This document shows, one piece after another, positions 16,804 through 24,547 of a DNA stretch of 42,956 nt. This DNA is from Microbacterium testaceum. GTDB lineage: Bacteria > Actinomycetota > Actinomycetes > Actinomycetales > Microbacteriaceae. The stretch spans positions 1 through 42,956 of the forward strand of contig NZ_LDRT01000045.1 of the NCBI RefSeq assembly GCF_001476655.1. The letters are read 5' to 3'. Made by a program: the position numbers and the translations under genes. Under the pieces are notes generated by a model that had not been told where the DNA came from, ran no database searches, and worked only from the letters and a program-made list of their open reading frames with translations. Positions within the stretch are counted from its first letter, which is position 1. Each line of letters begins with the position of its first letter.

Positions 16804-18077
16804 CCGCGACGCATCTCGCGGATGACGCGATCCAGCTGACCACGGTGCGCGTGCGCCACGTCAAGCTGGCGGTGAGCCTGGCGGTCGTCACCGTCCTGCT
16901 CGCCCTGCTGTTCGCTCTCGTCCCGCGTGACGGGCAGAGCACGTTCCGCCTGGGCGACCCGGCGTCGGACATCGACCTCGGCAGCGTGGCGGTGCCGACC
17001 GCGGCGACCAGCTGGGGCGTGCTCGTCGTGCTCGTCCTGCTGACCGCGTGGTCGGTCTGGGACGCGGTGAGCTACCGGCGCACCGCGCTGTGGCTTCCCG
17101 TCGTCTTCGGTGCCCTGGCGGTGTTCGCGTTCCTCGTCTGGGCCGCGGCCGACGGTCTCGTCCCGGTCACGGGTCTGCTGTTCGGGGCGCTCTCGCTGTC
17201 CGTCCCGCTGATCTTCGGGGCGCTCGGCGGTGTCATCGGCGAGCGGGTCGGTGTCGTCAACGTCGCCATCGAAGGGCAGTTCCTGTTCGGGGCGTTCAGC
17301 GCCGCGCTCGTGGCATCCCTCACCCGCAACCCCTTCCTGGGGCTCATCGCAGCCATGGTGGGCGGCGTGCTGGTCGCCTTCGTGCTCGCGGCCTTCTCGA
17401 TCAAGTACCTGGTCGACCAGGTGATCGTCGGTGTCGTGCTCAATGTGCTCGTCACGGGTCTGACCGGCTTCCTGTACGGCGCCCTGCTGGTGCCGAACGA
17501 AGACATCATGAACCGCCCCGAGCGCTTCCCCCGCATCGAGATCCCGCTGCTGGGCGACATCCCGATCATCGGGCCGGTGCTGTTCAACCAGACCTTCATC
17601 GTCTACCTGATGTACGTCGTCGTCGCCGTGGTCGCCTGGGGGCTCTACCGCACGCGCTGGGGTCTGCGCCTGCGCGCGGTGGGCGAGCACCCTCAGGCCG
17701 CCGACACCGTCGGCATCAAGGTCAACTCGAGTCGGTTCTGGAACGTCTCGCTCGCCGGCGCCATCGCCGGTATCGGCGGCGCGTACTTCACGCTCGTCTC
17801 GGTGGGGCAGTTCACAAAGGAGATGACCGCCGGCCTCGGCTTCATCGCCCTCGCCGCCGTCATCTTCGGTCGCTGGGATCCGATCCGTGCGACGCTCGCC
17901 GCCCTGCTCTTCGGCTTCGCGACCAACCTCCAGAACCTGTTGACGGTGCTGCGCACGCCCATCCCCAGTGAGTTCATGCTCATGCTGCCCTACATCGTGA
18001 CGATCATCGCGGTGGCCGGCTTCGCGGGGCAGATCCGCGGACCCGCCGCCGCCGGCAAACCGTATATCAAGGGCTGA
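16800..18077 (+). CDS. ABC transporter permease, nucleoside importer subunit 2
   Basis: Second permease of the heterodimeric nucleoside importer, 425 residues. About ten hydrophobic segments are visible. GGVIGERVGVVNVAIEGQFL is the family's cytoplasmic-loop signature, and the C-terminal half has VGEHPQAADTVGI and LGFIALAAVIFGRWDP. The N-terminal 130 residues carry extra helices compared with minimal family members. The ATG lies inside the previous stop (ATGA). After it comes a 43-base gap to cdd, so uptake and the first catabolic step are probably on one transcript. Confidence 0.92.
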   Translation: MTATHLADDAIQLTTVRVRHVKLAVSLAVVTVLLALLFALVPRDGQSTFRLGDPASDIDLGSVAVPTAATSWGVLVVLVLLTAWSVWDAVSYRRTALWLPVVFGALAVFAFLVWAAADGLVPVTGLLFGALSLSVPLIFGALGGVIGERVGVVNVAIEGQFLFGAFSAALVASLTRNPFLGLIAAMVGGVLVAFVLAAFSIKYLVDQVIVGVVLNVLVTGLTGFLYGALLVPNEDIMNRPERFPRIEIPLLGDIPIIGPVLFNQTFIVYLMYVVVAVVAWGLYRTRWGLRLRAVGEHPQAADTVGIKVNSSRFWNVSLAGAIAGIGGAYFTLVSVGQFTKEMTAGLGFIALAAVIFGRWDPIRATLAALLFGFATNLQNLLTVLRTPIPSEFMLMLPYIVTIIAVAGFAGQIRGPAAAGKPYIKG

Positions 18078-18120
18078 CCGAGCCCCTCACCCCCTTCACG
18101 AGAGGACCCCCCACTCCACG

Positions 18121-18522
18121 ATGACCGACATCGATTGGGACGAACTTCGTTCCGCTGCGACGGATGCCATGCACCGCGCGTACGCGCCCTACTCCCGCTT
18201 CAAGGTGGGGGCCGCGGCCCTCGTCGCCGACGGCCGCATCGTCTCCGGATGCAACGTCGAGAACGCCTCCTACGGGGTGACGCTGTGCGCCGAGTGCGGG
18301 CTGGTGTCCGACCTGCACATGTCGGGTGGGGGTCAGCTGGTCGCGTTCGTGTGCGTCGACGGCGAGGGCCGCACGCTCATGCCGTGCGGACGGTGCCGCC
18401 AGTTGCTCTTCGAGCACGCGATCCCCGGGATGCTGCTCGAGACCGTCAGCGGCATCCGGACCATCGACGAGGTACTGCCCGACGCCTTCGGCCCGCGCGA
18501 CCTCGAGGAGGCGGCACGATGA
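18121..18522 (+). CDS. cdd: Cytidine deaminase
   Basis: Small zinc enzyme (133 residues) that deaminates cytidine and deoxycytidine to uridine and deoxyuridine. The zinc site is visible as CAE at 56-58 plus PCGRCRQ with Cys89 and Cys92, the three-Cys ligation of the homotetrameric class. The N-terminal AYAPYSRFKVGAA and GCNVENASYG contact the nucleoside. The purine-rich GAGAGGA upstream is rather far from the ATG, so the start has a weak binding site. Its stop overlaps the deoA start in ATGA, fixing both frames. Confidence 0.95.
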   Translation: MTDIDWDELRSAATDAMHRAYAPYSRFKVGAAALVADGRIVSGCNVENASYGVTLCAECGLVSDLHMSGGGQLVAFVCVDGEGRTLMPCGRCRQLLFEHAIPGMLLETVSGIRTIDEVLPDAFGPRDLEEAAR

Positions 18523-19808
18523 GCGCCGAGCAGTACGACGCGGTCGACATCATCCGCGCCCAGCGCGACGGGCGGCCCATCACCGAGGGCGAGATCCGTT
18601 GGTTGGTCGACGCGTACACGCGCGGCTACGTGATGGACGCGCAGATGTCGGCGTTCACGATGGCGGTGCTGCTGAACGGCCTCGGCCGCGATCAGATCCG
18701 GGTGCTGACCGACGCGATGATCGCCTCGGGTGAGCGCATGGACTTCGGATCGCTCGGGAAGGTCACGGTCGACAAGCACTCGACCGGAGGCGTGGGCGAC
18801 AAGATCACCCTGCCGCTGGCGCCACTGGTCGCCGCCTTCGGGGTCGCCGTGCCGCAGCTCTCGGGCCGCGGTCTCGGCCACACCGGCGGAACGCTCGACA
18901 AGCTCGAGTCGATCCCCGGCTGGCGCGCGGCGCTCTCGAACGACGAGATCATGGCGCAGTTGCGCGACGTGGGCGCGGTCATCTGCGCCGCGGGCACGGG
19001 TCTCGCACCCGCCGACAAGAAGCTGTACGCGCTGCGCGACGTCACCGGCACGGTCGAGGCCATTCCGCTGATCGCCTCGAGCATCATGTCGAAGAAGATC
19101 GCGGAGGGCACCGATTCGCTCGTGCTCGACGTGAAGTTCGGCTCGGGTGCCTTCATGCAGGACATCGACCGCGCGCGCGAGCTCGCCGAGACGATGGTCG
19201 CGCTCGGCACCGACTCGGGCGTGAACACCACGGCCCTGCTCACCGACATGAACACCCCGCTGGGTCTCGCCATCGGCAACGCCAACGAGGTGCGTGAGTC
19301 GGTCGAGGTCCTCGCCGGCGGCGGACCCACCGACGTCGTGGAGCTGACGGTCGCTCTGGCGCGCGAGATGCTCACGCTCGCCGGTCAGCCGGATGCCGAC
19401 GTCGAGGCGGCGCTGAAGGACGGCCGGGCGATGGACGTGTGGAAGCGCATGATCCGCGCGCAGGACGGCGATCCGGATGCCGCACTCCCGACGCCCCGCG
19501 AGACCCACACGGTCGTCGCCGAGCGCTCCGGTGTGGTCACGCGCGTCGAGGCGCTGCCCTTCGGCATCGGCGCGTGGCGCCTGGGCGCCGGACGCGCGCG
19601 CGCCGAGGACGCCGTGGTGCACGCCGCGGGCATCGACCTGCACGTGACCGTCGGCCAGGCGGTCACCGCGGGTCAGCCGCTGTTCACCCTGTCGGCCGAT
19701 GATGAGTCGCGCTTCGAGCGTGCCCTCGGTGCCGTCGAGGGGGCGCTGGAGATCGGCGACACCGCTCCTGCCGCGTCGCCCATCGTGCGTGAGCGGATCA
19801 CTGCCTGA
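18519..19808 (+). CDS. deoA: Thymidine phosphorylase
   Basis: Pyrimidine-nucleoside phosphorylase that splits thymidine or deoxyuridine with phosphate to base and deoxyribose-1-phosphate. In 429 residues the phosphate/substrate segment DKHSTGGVGDKITL (about 85-98), SGRGLGHTGGTLDKLESIPG and the loop with ASSIMSKKIAEGTDSLVLDVKFG are family signatures. The C-terminal domain resembles a biotinyl-like fold, as normal. The ATG overlaps the cdd stop, and its stop overlaps the add start by one base. Uridine may also be used, as in the Bacillus Pdp group. The exact specificity is not decided by sequence alone. Confidence 0.94.
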   Translation: MSAEQYDAVDIIRAQRDGRPITEGEIRWLVDAYTRGYVMDAQMSAFTMAVLLNGLGRDQIRVLTDAMIASGERMDFGSLGKVTVDKHSTGGVGDKITLPLAPLVAAFGVAVPQLSGRGLGHTGGTLDKLESIPGWRAALSNDEIMAQLRDVGAVICAAGTGLAPADKKLYALRDVTGTVEAIPLIASSIMSKKIAEGTDSLVLDVKFGSGAFMQDIDRARELAETMVALGTDSGVNTTALLTDMNTPLGLAIGNANEVRESVEVLAGGGPTDVVELTVALAREMLTLAGQPDADVEAALKDGRAMDVWKRMIRAQDGDPDAALPTPRETHTVVAERSGVVTRVEALPFGIGAWRLGAGRARAEDAVVHAAGIDLHVTVGQAVTAGQPLFTLSADDESRFERALGAVEGALEIGDTAPAASPIVRERITA

Positions 19809-20938
19809 TGGCATCCGGAAAGAAGGACACCGTGGCATCCGAGGACTTCCGTATCGGTCGCACGAGAATCGCCGACCTGCCCAAGGTGTCGCTGCACGAT
19901 CACCTCGATGGGGGCCTGCGTCCCCAGACGGTGCTCGAACTGGCCGACGAGGTCGGTCTCGACCTGCCCGCCGACGACGCGAAAAGCCTGGAGGCGTGGT
20001 TCTCCGATCACATCGACGGGGGTTCGCTCGAGGACTACCTCGAGAAGTTCGACGCGACCGTCGGCGTGATGCAGACGCGCGAGGGTCTCGTGCGGGTGGC
20101 CCGGGAGTTCGTCGAAGACCTGGCCGCCGACGGCGTCGTCTACGGCGAGGTCCGCTGGGCGCCGGAACAGCACCTCACGCGCGGCCTGAGCCTCGACGAG
20201 GTCGTGGACGCCGTCCAGGAGGGCATCGAGGAGGGTGAGGATGCCGCGGACGCCCGCGGTCACGACATCCGCGTCGGTCAGCTGCTCACCGCCATGCGTC
20301 ACACCGACAACTCCCGCGACATCGCCGAGCTCGCCGTCGCCTGGCGCGGACGGGGCGTCGTCGGTTTCGACCTCGCCGGGGCGGAGGACGGGTTCCTCCC
20401 GAGCCGCCACCGCGCGGCGTTCGACTACCTGGCCGAGCAGTTCTTCCCCGCCACGGTGCACGCGGGAGAAGGGGCCGGCCTGGCATCCATCCGCTCCGCT
20501 CTCATCGACGGACGCGCTCTGCGCCTCGGTCACGGCGTGCGCATCGCCAACGACCTCGACGTCGTCTCGCGCGAGGGCGAGGAGGTGCAGGTCACGTTCG
20601 GCGACCTCGCCCGCTGGGTGCGCGACCGCGAGATCACGCTCGAGCTGTCGCCGACGTCGAACCTGCAGTCGGGGGCCGTCACGGCCTGGGGCGACACGAT
20701 GGACGCGCACCCGTTCGACCTGCTGTACCAGCTCGACTTCTCGGTCACCGTGAACGTCGACAACCGCCTCATGAGCGCGACGACGCTGACCCGCGAGCTG
20801 GGGCTGCTGGCCCAGGCGTTCGACTACGATCTCGACGACCTCGAGGCCTTCCAGCTCAACGCCGCGGCCGGGGCTTTCCTCCCGGTCGAGGAGCGCGAGG
20901 AGCTCATCGAGATCATCTCGGAGGGCTTCCAGCGCTGA
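19808..20938 (+). CDS. add: Adenosine deaminase
   Basis: Zinc metalloenzyme converting adenosine to inosine, 376 residues. HDHLDGG with His30 and His32 gives two zinc ligands. HAGEGAG, LGHGVRI and SPTSNLQ carry the remaining ligands and the catalytic His/Asp. VNVDNRLMS is the usual terminal motif. Two starts are possible: ATG 19808, overlapping the deoA stop (TGATG), or GTG 19832, which has the better AGAAGGA binding site five bases ahead. The longer form is given. It is the last gene of the nucleoside operon and ends at a strong hairpin. Confidence 0.94.
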   Translation: MASGKKDTVASEDFRIGRTRIADLPKVSLHDHLDGGLRPQTVLELADEVGLDLPADDAKSLEAWFSDHIDGGSLEDYLEKFDATVGVMQTREGLVRVAREFVEDLAADGVVYGEVRWAPEQHLTRGLSLDEVVDAVQEGIEEGEDAADARGHDIRVGQLLTAMRHTDNSRDIAELAVAWRGRGVVGFDLAGAEDGFLPSRHRAAFDYLAEQFFPATVHAGEGAGLASIRSALIDGRALRLGHGVRIANDLDVVSREGEEVQVTFGDLARWVRDREITLELSPTSNLQSGAVTAWGDTMDAHPFDLLYQLDFSVTVNVDNRLMSATTLTRELGLLAQAFDYDLDDLEAFQLNAAAGAFLPVEEREELIEIISEGFQR

Positions 20939-20950
20939 GTGGCGCCGTCA

Positions 20951-20980
20951 GGGGCGCGGACCGTTTCCGGTCCGCGCCCC
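20951..20980 (+). terminator. Terminator of the nucleoside salvage operon
   Basis: GGGGCGCGGACC pairs perfectly with GGTCCGCGCCCC around the six-base loop GTTTCC, 12 bases after the add stop. It is followed by TTCGCG rather than a long T run. It separates the operon from the CAGGAG-repeat region. Confidence 0.85.
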
Positions 20981-21026
20981 TTCGCGTTCCGCGCGACGTC
21001 GCTTCTCCTCCGGCTCTGCTCCGCAG

Positions 21027-21114
21027 CGGGCGAATCTCCTGAGCTTCGCGCCCCAAACGCCGAACAGCCGCCGGTTCTGGCCGCACGCGCGTGGTTTTTC
21101 AGGAGTTTCGCCCG
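21027..21114. repeat. CAGGAG inverted-arm element, copy A
   Basis: Left arm 21027-21042 (CGGGCGAATCTCCTGA) and right arm 21099-21114 (TCAGGAGTTTCGCCCG) are 16-base inverted repeats with one mismatch. Exactly 56 bases lie between them. A TCGCGCCC motif follows the left arm and a GTGGTTTT run precedes the right one. It sits between the add terminator and copy B, on the 3' side of the DUF559 gene. Confidence 0.9.
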
Positions 21115-21176
21115 AACCGGGTGCGGGGCGGCGCGGCGCGGCGCGGGGGTCTCGAACGGATCGGGGCTGCCGGAAG

Positions 21177-21264
21177 CGGGCGAAACTCCTGAAGGACCGG
21201 TCCGGGCGGGAGCGAAAGGCCCTCGCGGGGGAGTGGCCGCGCGGTTTTTCAGGAGTTTCGCCCG
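21177..21264. repeat. CAGGAG inverted-arm element, copy B, containing the DUF559 stop codon
   Basis: Perfect arms 21177-21192 (CGGGCGAAACTCCTGA) and 21249-21264 (TCAGGAGTTTCGCCCG) are again separated by exactly 56 bases. The interior holds the palindrome GGACCGGTCC. Read on the minus strand, the right arm encodes Gly-Arg-Asn-Ser-stop, the last codons of the nuclease gene, so gene and element are physically fused. Confidence 0.92.
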
Positions 21265-22097
21265 CGCTGGCCGTGCGCCAGGATGCGCTCGAGCGCGGTG
21301 CGTACGCGGTCGGGGTGGTAGAGGATGTCTTCGGCGAGCAGGCGGAGCGTCGTGTATCCGCGTTCCAGTGCTGCCATGTCGCGACGCCGGTCGTTCTTGT
21401 GCGCATCCCATGTCCCGTGGAACTGCTCGCTGTCGCACTCGACGATGAGCCATCCGTCGACGAGGAGGTCGACGCGACCCACGCCGTCGATGCGGACCTG
21501 CAGCTCGATCCGACACCCGAGCTGACGCAGGAGCAACCGCGCCAGCGACTCGGTGCCCGCCTCCGCGCGCGGATCCACCAGGCGACGCAACACCTGGAAC
21601 CGCTGCGGGACGCGGGAGAACACCTCGCCGATGTCGGCTTCGTCGACCAGTCCCAGGTGCCAGGCGCTGTCCAGCGTCGCAACGGCCGATCGTGGCGGCT
21701 GGCATCGAATCGCCTGCGCGAGAGCCTCCACCACGTCGACCGTGAGCCGGTTTCGCGTCGCCGACGACGGACGCCAGTGATAGACGACGCCGCCGGGTGC
21801 CGGGGGCCGGCGGCTGGCCAGCCGGTCCTGTTGCACGTGCCGGTCGGCGTGGTGATGGACGAACACTCCCCGCAACGCCAGGAGGCTGATGCAATCCAGA
21901 CGCCCACCCACACGCGCTGCTGCGACGACGTCATCATGTGTGTCGGCCGCGACGAATCGGCCCTGCCGCACGCGCGTGAGGGTGCCGTCGGCGACGGCGC
22001 GGACGAGAGAGCGACGCGACCATCCCGCCGCATGAAGGTCACGTGTCGCCCACACCATCTCGTGGTTCTGGTGGTGCCCGAGATCGACGGATGCCAT
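21249..22097 (-). CDS. AbiEi-like winged-helix / DUF559 (Vsr-like) endonuclease fusion
   Basis: A 282-residue protein. Residues about 15-52 (LHAAGWSRRSLVRAVADGTL, RVRQGRFVA) match the winged helix at the N-terminus of AbiEi-type antitoxins. Residues 180-270 match a DUF559/very-short-patch-repair-like PD-(D/E)XK nuclease, with Glu183, Asp210, the Glu220-Cys-Asp222 strand and HKNDRRRD (233-240) as candidate catalytic and binding residues. The ATG at 22097 is chosen over a TTG at 22157 that would add 20 poor residues. Inverted CAGGAG elements flank both sides, and one supplies the stop. No partner toxin gene is adjacent. Likely a DNA-targeting protein tied to those elements; the biological role is unknown. 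Confidence 0.85.
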   Translation of the reverse strand: MASVDLGHHQNHEMVWATRDLHAAGWSRRSLVRAVADGTLTRVRQGRFVAADTHDDVVAAARVGGRLDCISLLALRGVFVHHHADRHVQQDRLASRRPPAPGGVVYHWRPSSATRNRLTVDVVEALAQAIRCQPPRSAVATLDSAWHLGLVDEADIGEVFSRVPQRFQVLRRLVDPRAEAGTESLARLLLRQLGCRIELQVRIDGVGRVDLLVDGWLIVECDSEQFHGTWDAHKNDRRRDMAALERGYTTLRLLAEDILYHPDRVRTALERILAHGQRGRNS

Positions 22098-22190
22098 CGC
22101 CCCACCCTGACGGTTCCGCTCGGCGTCGCCGCGAGGCGGGGGCGAAACTGTGGACAACTGGTGCTGGGGAGGAGCGGTCGGCCACTACCC

Positions 22191-22282
22191 GGGGCGAGCC
22201 AAACTCCTGAATCTCGTGCCCGAACCGGCCTTCAGCGGCGGCATCCACGGGGGACGGGTGGATTTCTCAGGAGTTTCGCCCG
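22191..22282. repeat. CAGGAG inverted-arm element, copy C
   Basis: The right arm 22267-22282 (TCAGGAGTTTCGCCCG) is identical to the other copies. The left arm 22191-22210 is interrupted by four extra bases (GGGCGA, then GCCA, then AACTCCTGA). From the end of the left core to the right arm is again exactly 56 bases. TCGTGCCC follows the left arm, as TCGCGCCC does in copy A. It lies upstream of the nuclease gene, so the gene is bracketed. A further partial arm (GGGCGAAACT) is at about 22140-22149. Confidence 0.85.
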
Positions 22283-22292
22283 CGCGGGCGGA

Positions 22293-22338
22293 TGCCGCGG
22301 CCCGGGGGTCTGCCGCGGCCCGAGGGTCTGCCGCGGCC
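22293..22338. repeat. Short tandem repeat, 18-base unit
   Basis: TGCCGCGGCCCGRGGGTC occurs twice in tandem (22293-22310 and 22311-22328), followed by a partial third unit (22329-22338). It lies between element copy C and the stop of the hydrolase gene. The many CCGCGG cores could fold, so it may add to termination of the hydrolase transcript, or it may simply be slippage of GC-rich sequence. Confidence 0.6.
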
Positions 22339-22347
22339 GGGTGGGGG

Positions 22348-23124
22348 CTACGGCCGCGGCAGGAACCCGGCCAGCTCCTGGGCGATCACCCGATCCACCT
22401 CGGCCGGGTCGGCCGTGGGGGTGCCGTCGCCGGGCTGGGGGCCGTAGGCGCCGAAGGATGCGTGGGAAGCGCCGGGGATCTCGACGAAGGTGGCGTTCGC
22501 GGGCAGTTCGGCCTTGGCATCCGCGATCTTCTGCGGAGTGCTCAGGCCGTCTTCCGAACCGGACAGGCTGAGCACGGGGATGCCGGATGCCGAGAGGTCG
22601 TTCGCGCAGTACGAGGCGAACAGCACGAGGGCGTCGGCGTCGGTCGCGAGCTGACACGCGCGGACACCACCCAGGGAGTGCCCGCCGACGGCCCACGCGG
22701 AGACACCGGGGGCGAGGTCGGTGAAGGTCGAGAGCGGACGCGGGTCGAAGAACGCGAGATTCAGCCACGGTTTCGTGATGACCACCGTGACGCCGTCGGC
22801 GACGACCGTGTCGGTGAAGGTCGCGATGTACCCCTCGGCCTGCACTTTGGCTCCCGGGATGAACACGAGGCCCTGGCCCGTCGCGCCGGCTGTGGGGGAG
22901 AGGACGATGCCGGCTCCGTCATCGGTGATCGTCAGCCCGGGGTTCGCCTCTGCTTCGGCGAGGGGGGCCGGTTCGGCCCCCATCACACCGACCTGGCTGT
23001 AGATCAGGATGCCGCCGACGAGCAGCACCACGAGGGTGCCGAGTCCGGCGAGGGTCCAGCGCAGCCACCGGCGCCGGCGACGTGGGGCGGGAGCGGGGGC
23101 GGCGGAGGGGGTGCTGTCGGTCAC
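22348..23124 (-). CDS. Membrane-anchored alpha/beta hydrolase
   Basis: A 258-residue protein with a Pro-rich, then Arg-rich N-terminus (PAPAPRRRRRWLRW), one membrane helix (about 23-45) and an extracytoplasmic alpha/beta-hydrolase domain. The catalytic triad is readable: nucleophile Ser in GGHSLGG, acid in SGSEDGLSTP and His in PGASHASFG. YIATFTDTVVADGVTVVITKPWLN is a chlorophyllase/dienelactone-hydrolase-like segment. The substrate is unknown; an ester or amide is likely. GTG at 23124 is chosen because it gives a compact signal anchor. Another GTG at 23160 adds 12 residues. It stands alone between the mobile-looking repeat locus and the mannitol operon. Confidence 0.82.
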   Translation of the reverse strand: MTDSTPSAAPAPAPRRRRRWLRWTLAGLGTLVVLLVGGILIYSQVGVMGAEPAPLAEAEANPGLTITDDGAGIVLSPTAGATGQGLVFIPGAKVQAEGYIATFTDTVVADGVTVVITKPWLNLAFFDPRPLSTFTDLAPGVSAWAVGGHSLGGVRACQLATDADALVLFASYCANDLSASGIPVLSLSGSEDGLSTPQKIADAKAELPANATFVEIPGASHASFGAYGPQPGDGTPTADPAEVDRVIAQELAGFLPRP

Positions 23125-23168
23125 GTCATCGAGCGTATCCCCGGCCCGGGGACGGCGCACCGCGCTGA

Positions 23169-23284
23169 GCTCGGGGCGGCCGCGATGGCCGCCGTTCCGC
23201 GCGGACGCGCCGAGGTGTCATGGCCGCCCGGGTGGGTCGCTCGGGACGGCCGCGACGCCGCCGCTCTGCGCGGATGCGCCGAGG
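23169..23284. repeat. Imperfect direct repeat of about 46 bases
   Basis: 23169-23215 and 23239-23284 share the pattern GCTCGGGRCGGCCGCGA, then GCCGCCG, then GCGCGGAYGCGCCGAGG, with few differences, at a period of 70 bases. The region is non-coding, lying upstream of the hydrolase gene and downstream of mtlD. Nothing identifies its role. Confidence 0.6.
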
Positions 23285-23341
23285 GCGAGCGACCTCGCGC
23301 GGGTATCGCGCGGCGCGCCGGAAAGACGGGCCGCCGCAGAG

Positions 23342-23393
23342 ACACGACACCGCCGACGCGTCGCGAGGAGCGACCACGTCGGCGGTGTCGTGT
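23342..23393 (-). terminator. Terminator of the mannitol operon
   Basis: A perfect 17-base stem (23342-23358 with 23377-23393) sits two bases beyond the mtlD stop on the minus strand. Its loop contains a further five-base hairpin (GTCGC/GCGAC). It should end transcription of the mtl genes before the hydrolase. Confidence 0.88.
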
Positions 23394-23395
23394 GG

Positions 23396-24547
23396 TCAGG
23401 CGGTGAGTTCCGCCTGGCGCGCGGCGACGATCTCGACGACACGCGCGTACAGCGGGTGCTCGGCGTCGAGGCCGGTCACCTCGGCGGTGAACGCCTCGGC
23501 GTCGAGCTCGCGCAGCAGGCGCTGCAGGTCGACCGCCTGGGCGTCCTCGGCATCCTGGAACGAAAGCGCCGCGGCCATCGCGGCCACCAGTGCGTCGACG
23601 GGAAGGTCCCGCTCGATCGCCTCGGCCGCGGGCCCGACGAAGCGTTCGTGCCGCGACAGCTTGCGCAGCGGCTGCCGGCCCACGCGCCAGACGGTGTCGG
23701 GCAGAGCGGGGTTGCGGAAGCGGCGCAGGATCGTCGCGCGGTACTCGCCCTGCACGTCGGCGTCGAGCTCGTGCTTCTCGACGAGGAGGGCGCTGGTCTC
23801 CTCCAGCGTCGCCTCGACCTTGGCGGCGATGGCGGGATCGGCGAGAGCGTCCGAGATCCGCTCGATGCCCGCCTGCGCGCCGAAGTACGCGGTCGTGGCG
23901 TGTCCGGTGTTGACCGTGAAGAGCTTGCGCTCGATGTACGGCTCGAGGTCGTCGACGAAGTGCGCGCCGGGGATGTGCGGCGGGGTGTCGCCGAACGGCG
24001 CCCGCTCGATGGCCCACTCGTAGAACGGCTCGACGGTGACGTCGACGCCGCGCTGCGCCTGGGCGGGGACGATGCGGTCGACCGCGGTGTTGGCGAAGAC
24101 GGCACGGGATGCCAGGGCGTCCCACGATTCGCCGGCGAGCTCGACCACGTGCTCGCGCAGCTGGTCGGTCGCACCGATGGCGTTCTCGCAGGCCATGATC
24201 TGCAGCGCGGGCAGGGAGGGGTCGCGAAGCGCGAGTCCCGCGACGATGTGCGGGGCGACGAACTTCAGGATCGTGGGTCCGACGGCGGTGGTCACCACGT
24301 CGGCCGTGGCGATCTCGTCGACGAGGGCGTCGGCATCCACCGAGCTGTCGATCGCGCGGAAGTTCGTCACCTGCGTGTCGACGCCGCCCTCGCCCACCTC
24401 GTGGACGGTGTACGACGACGCGTCGTTGATCGCGGCCACGAGGGCGGCGGAGACGTCGGAGAAGACGAGGTCGTAGCCGCCCTCGTGCAGCAGCAGTCCG
24501 ACGAAGCCGCGGCCGATGTTGCCCGCGCCGAAGTGGACGGCCTTCAT
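23396..24547 (-). CDS. mtlD: Mannitol-1-phosphate 5-dehydrogenase
   Basis: NAD-dependent polyol dehydrogenase that oxidises mannitol-1-phosphate, the product of the PTS permease, to fructose-6-phosphate. The 383 residues open with the dinucleotide-binding motif VHFGAGNIGRGFVG (4-17). ACENAIGATDQL and KLFTVNTGHATTAYFG near 215-230 carry the catalytic Lys and substrate-binding residues of the long-chain mannitol dehydrogenase family. The ATG overlaps the EIIA stop in ATGA, so it is translated from the same message. Length and motifs are normal. Confidence 0.95.
   Translation of the reverse strand: MKAVHFGAGNIGRGFVGLLLHEGGYDLVFSDVSAALVAAINDASSYTVHEVGEGGVDTQVTNFRAIDSSVDADALVDEIATADVVTTAVGPTILKFVAPHIVAGLALRDPSLPALQIMACENAIGATDQLREHVVELAGESWDALASRAVFANTAVDRIVPAQAQRGVDVTVEPFYEWAIERAPFGDTPPHIPGAHFVDDLEPYIERKLFTVNTGHATTAYFGAQAGIERISDALADPAIAAKVEATLEETSALLVEKHELDADVQGEYRATILRRFRNPALPDTVWRVGRQPLRKLSRHERFVGPAAEAIERDLPVDALVAAMAAALSFQDAEDAQAVDLQRLLRELDAEAFTAEVTGLDAEHPLYARVVEIVAARQAELTA

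Noticed and set aside
21027..22282. CRISPR array interpretation of the repeated CAGGAG sequence
   Set aside because: The repeats alternate in orientation, the units are separated unevenly by a gene, and no cas gene is present.
21027..22282. Insertion sequence with a conventional transposase
   Set aside because: No DDE, serine or HUH transposase motif is present. The enclosed protein is a winged-helix/Vsr-like nuclease, and no target-site duplication could be established.
21273..22571. 432-codon plus-strand frame opposite the DUF559 gene
   Set aside because: It is antisense to a recognisable nuclease and the hydrolase 3' end, with no motif or ribosome binding site. It is an effect of high GC.
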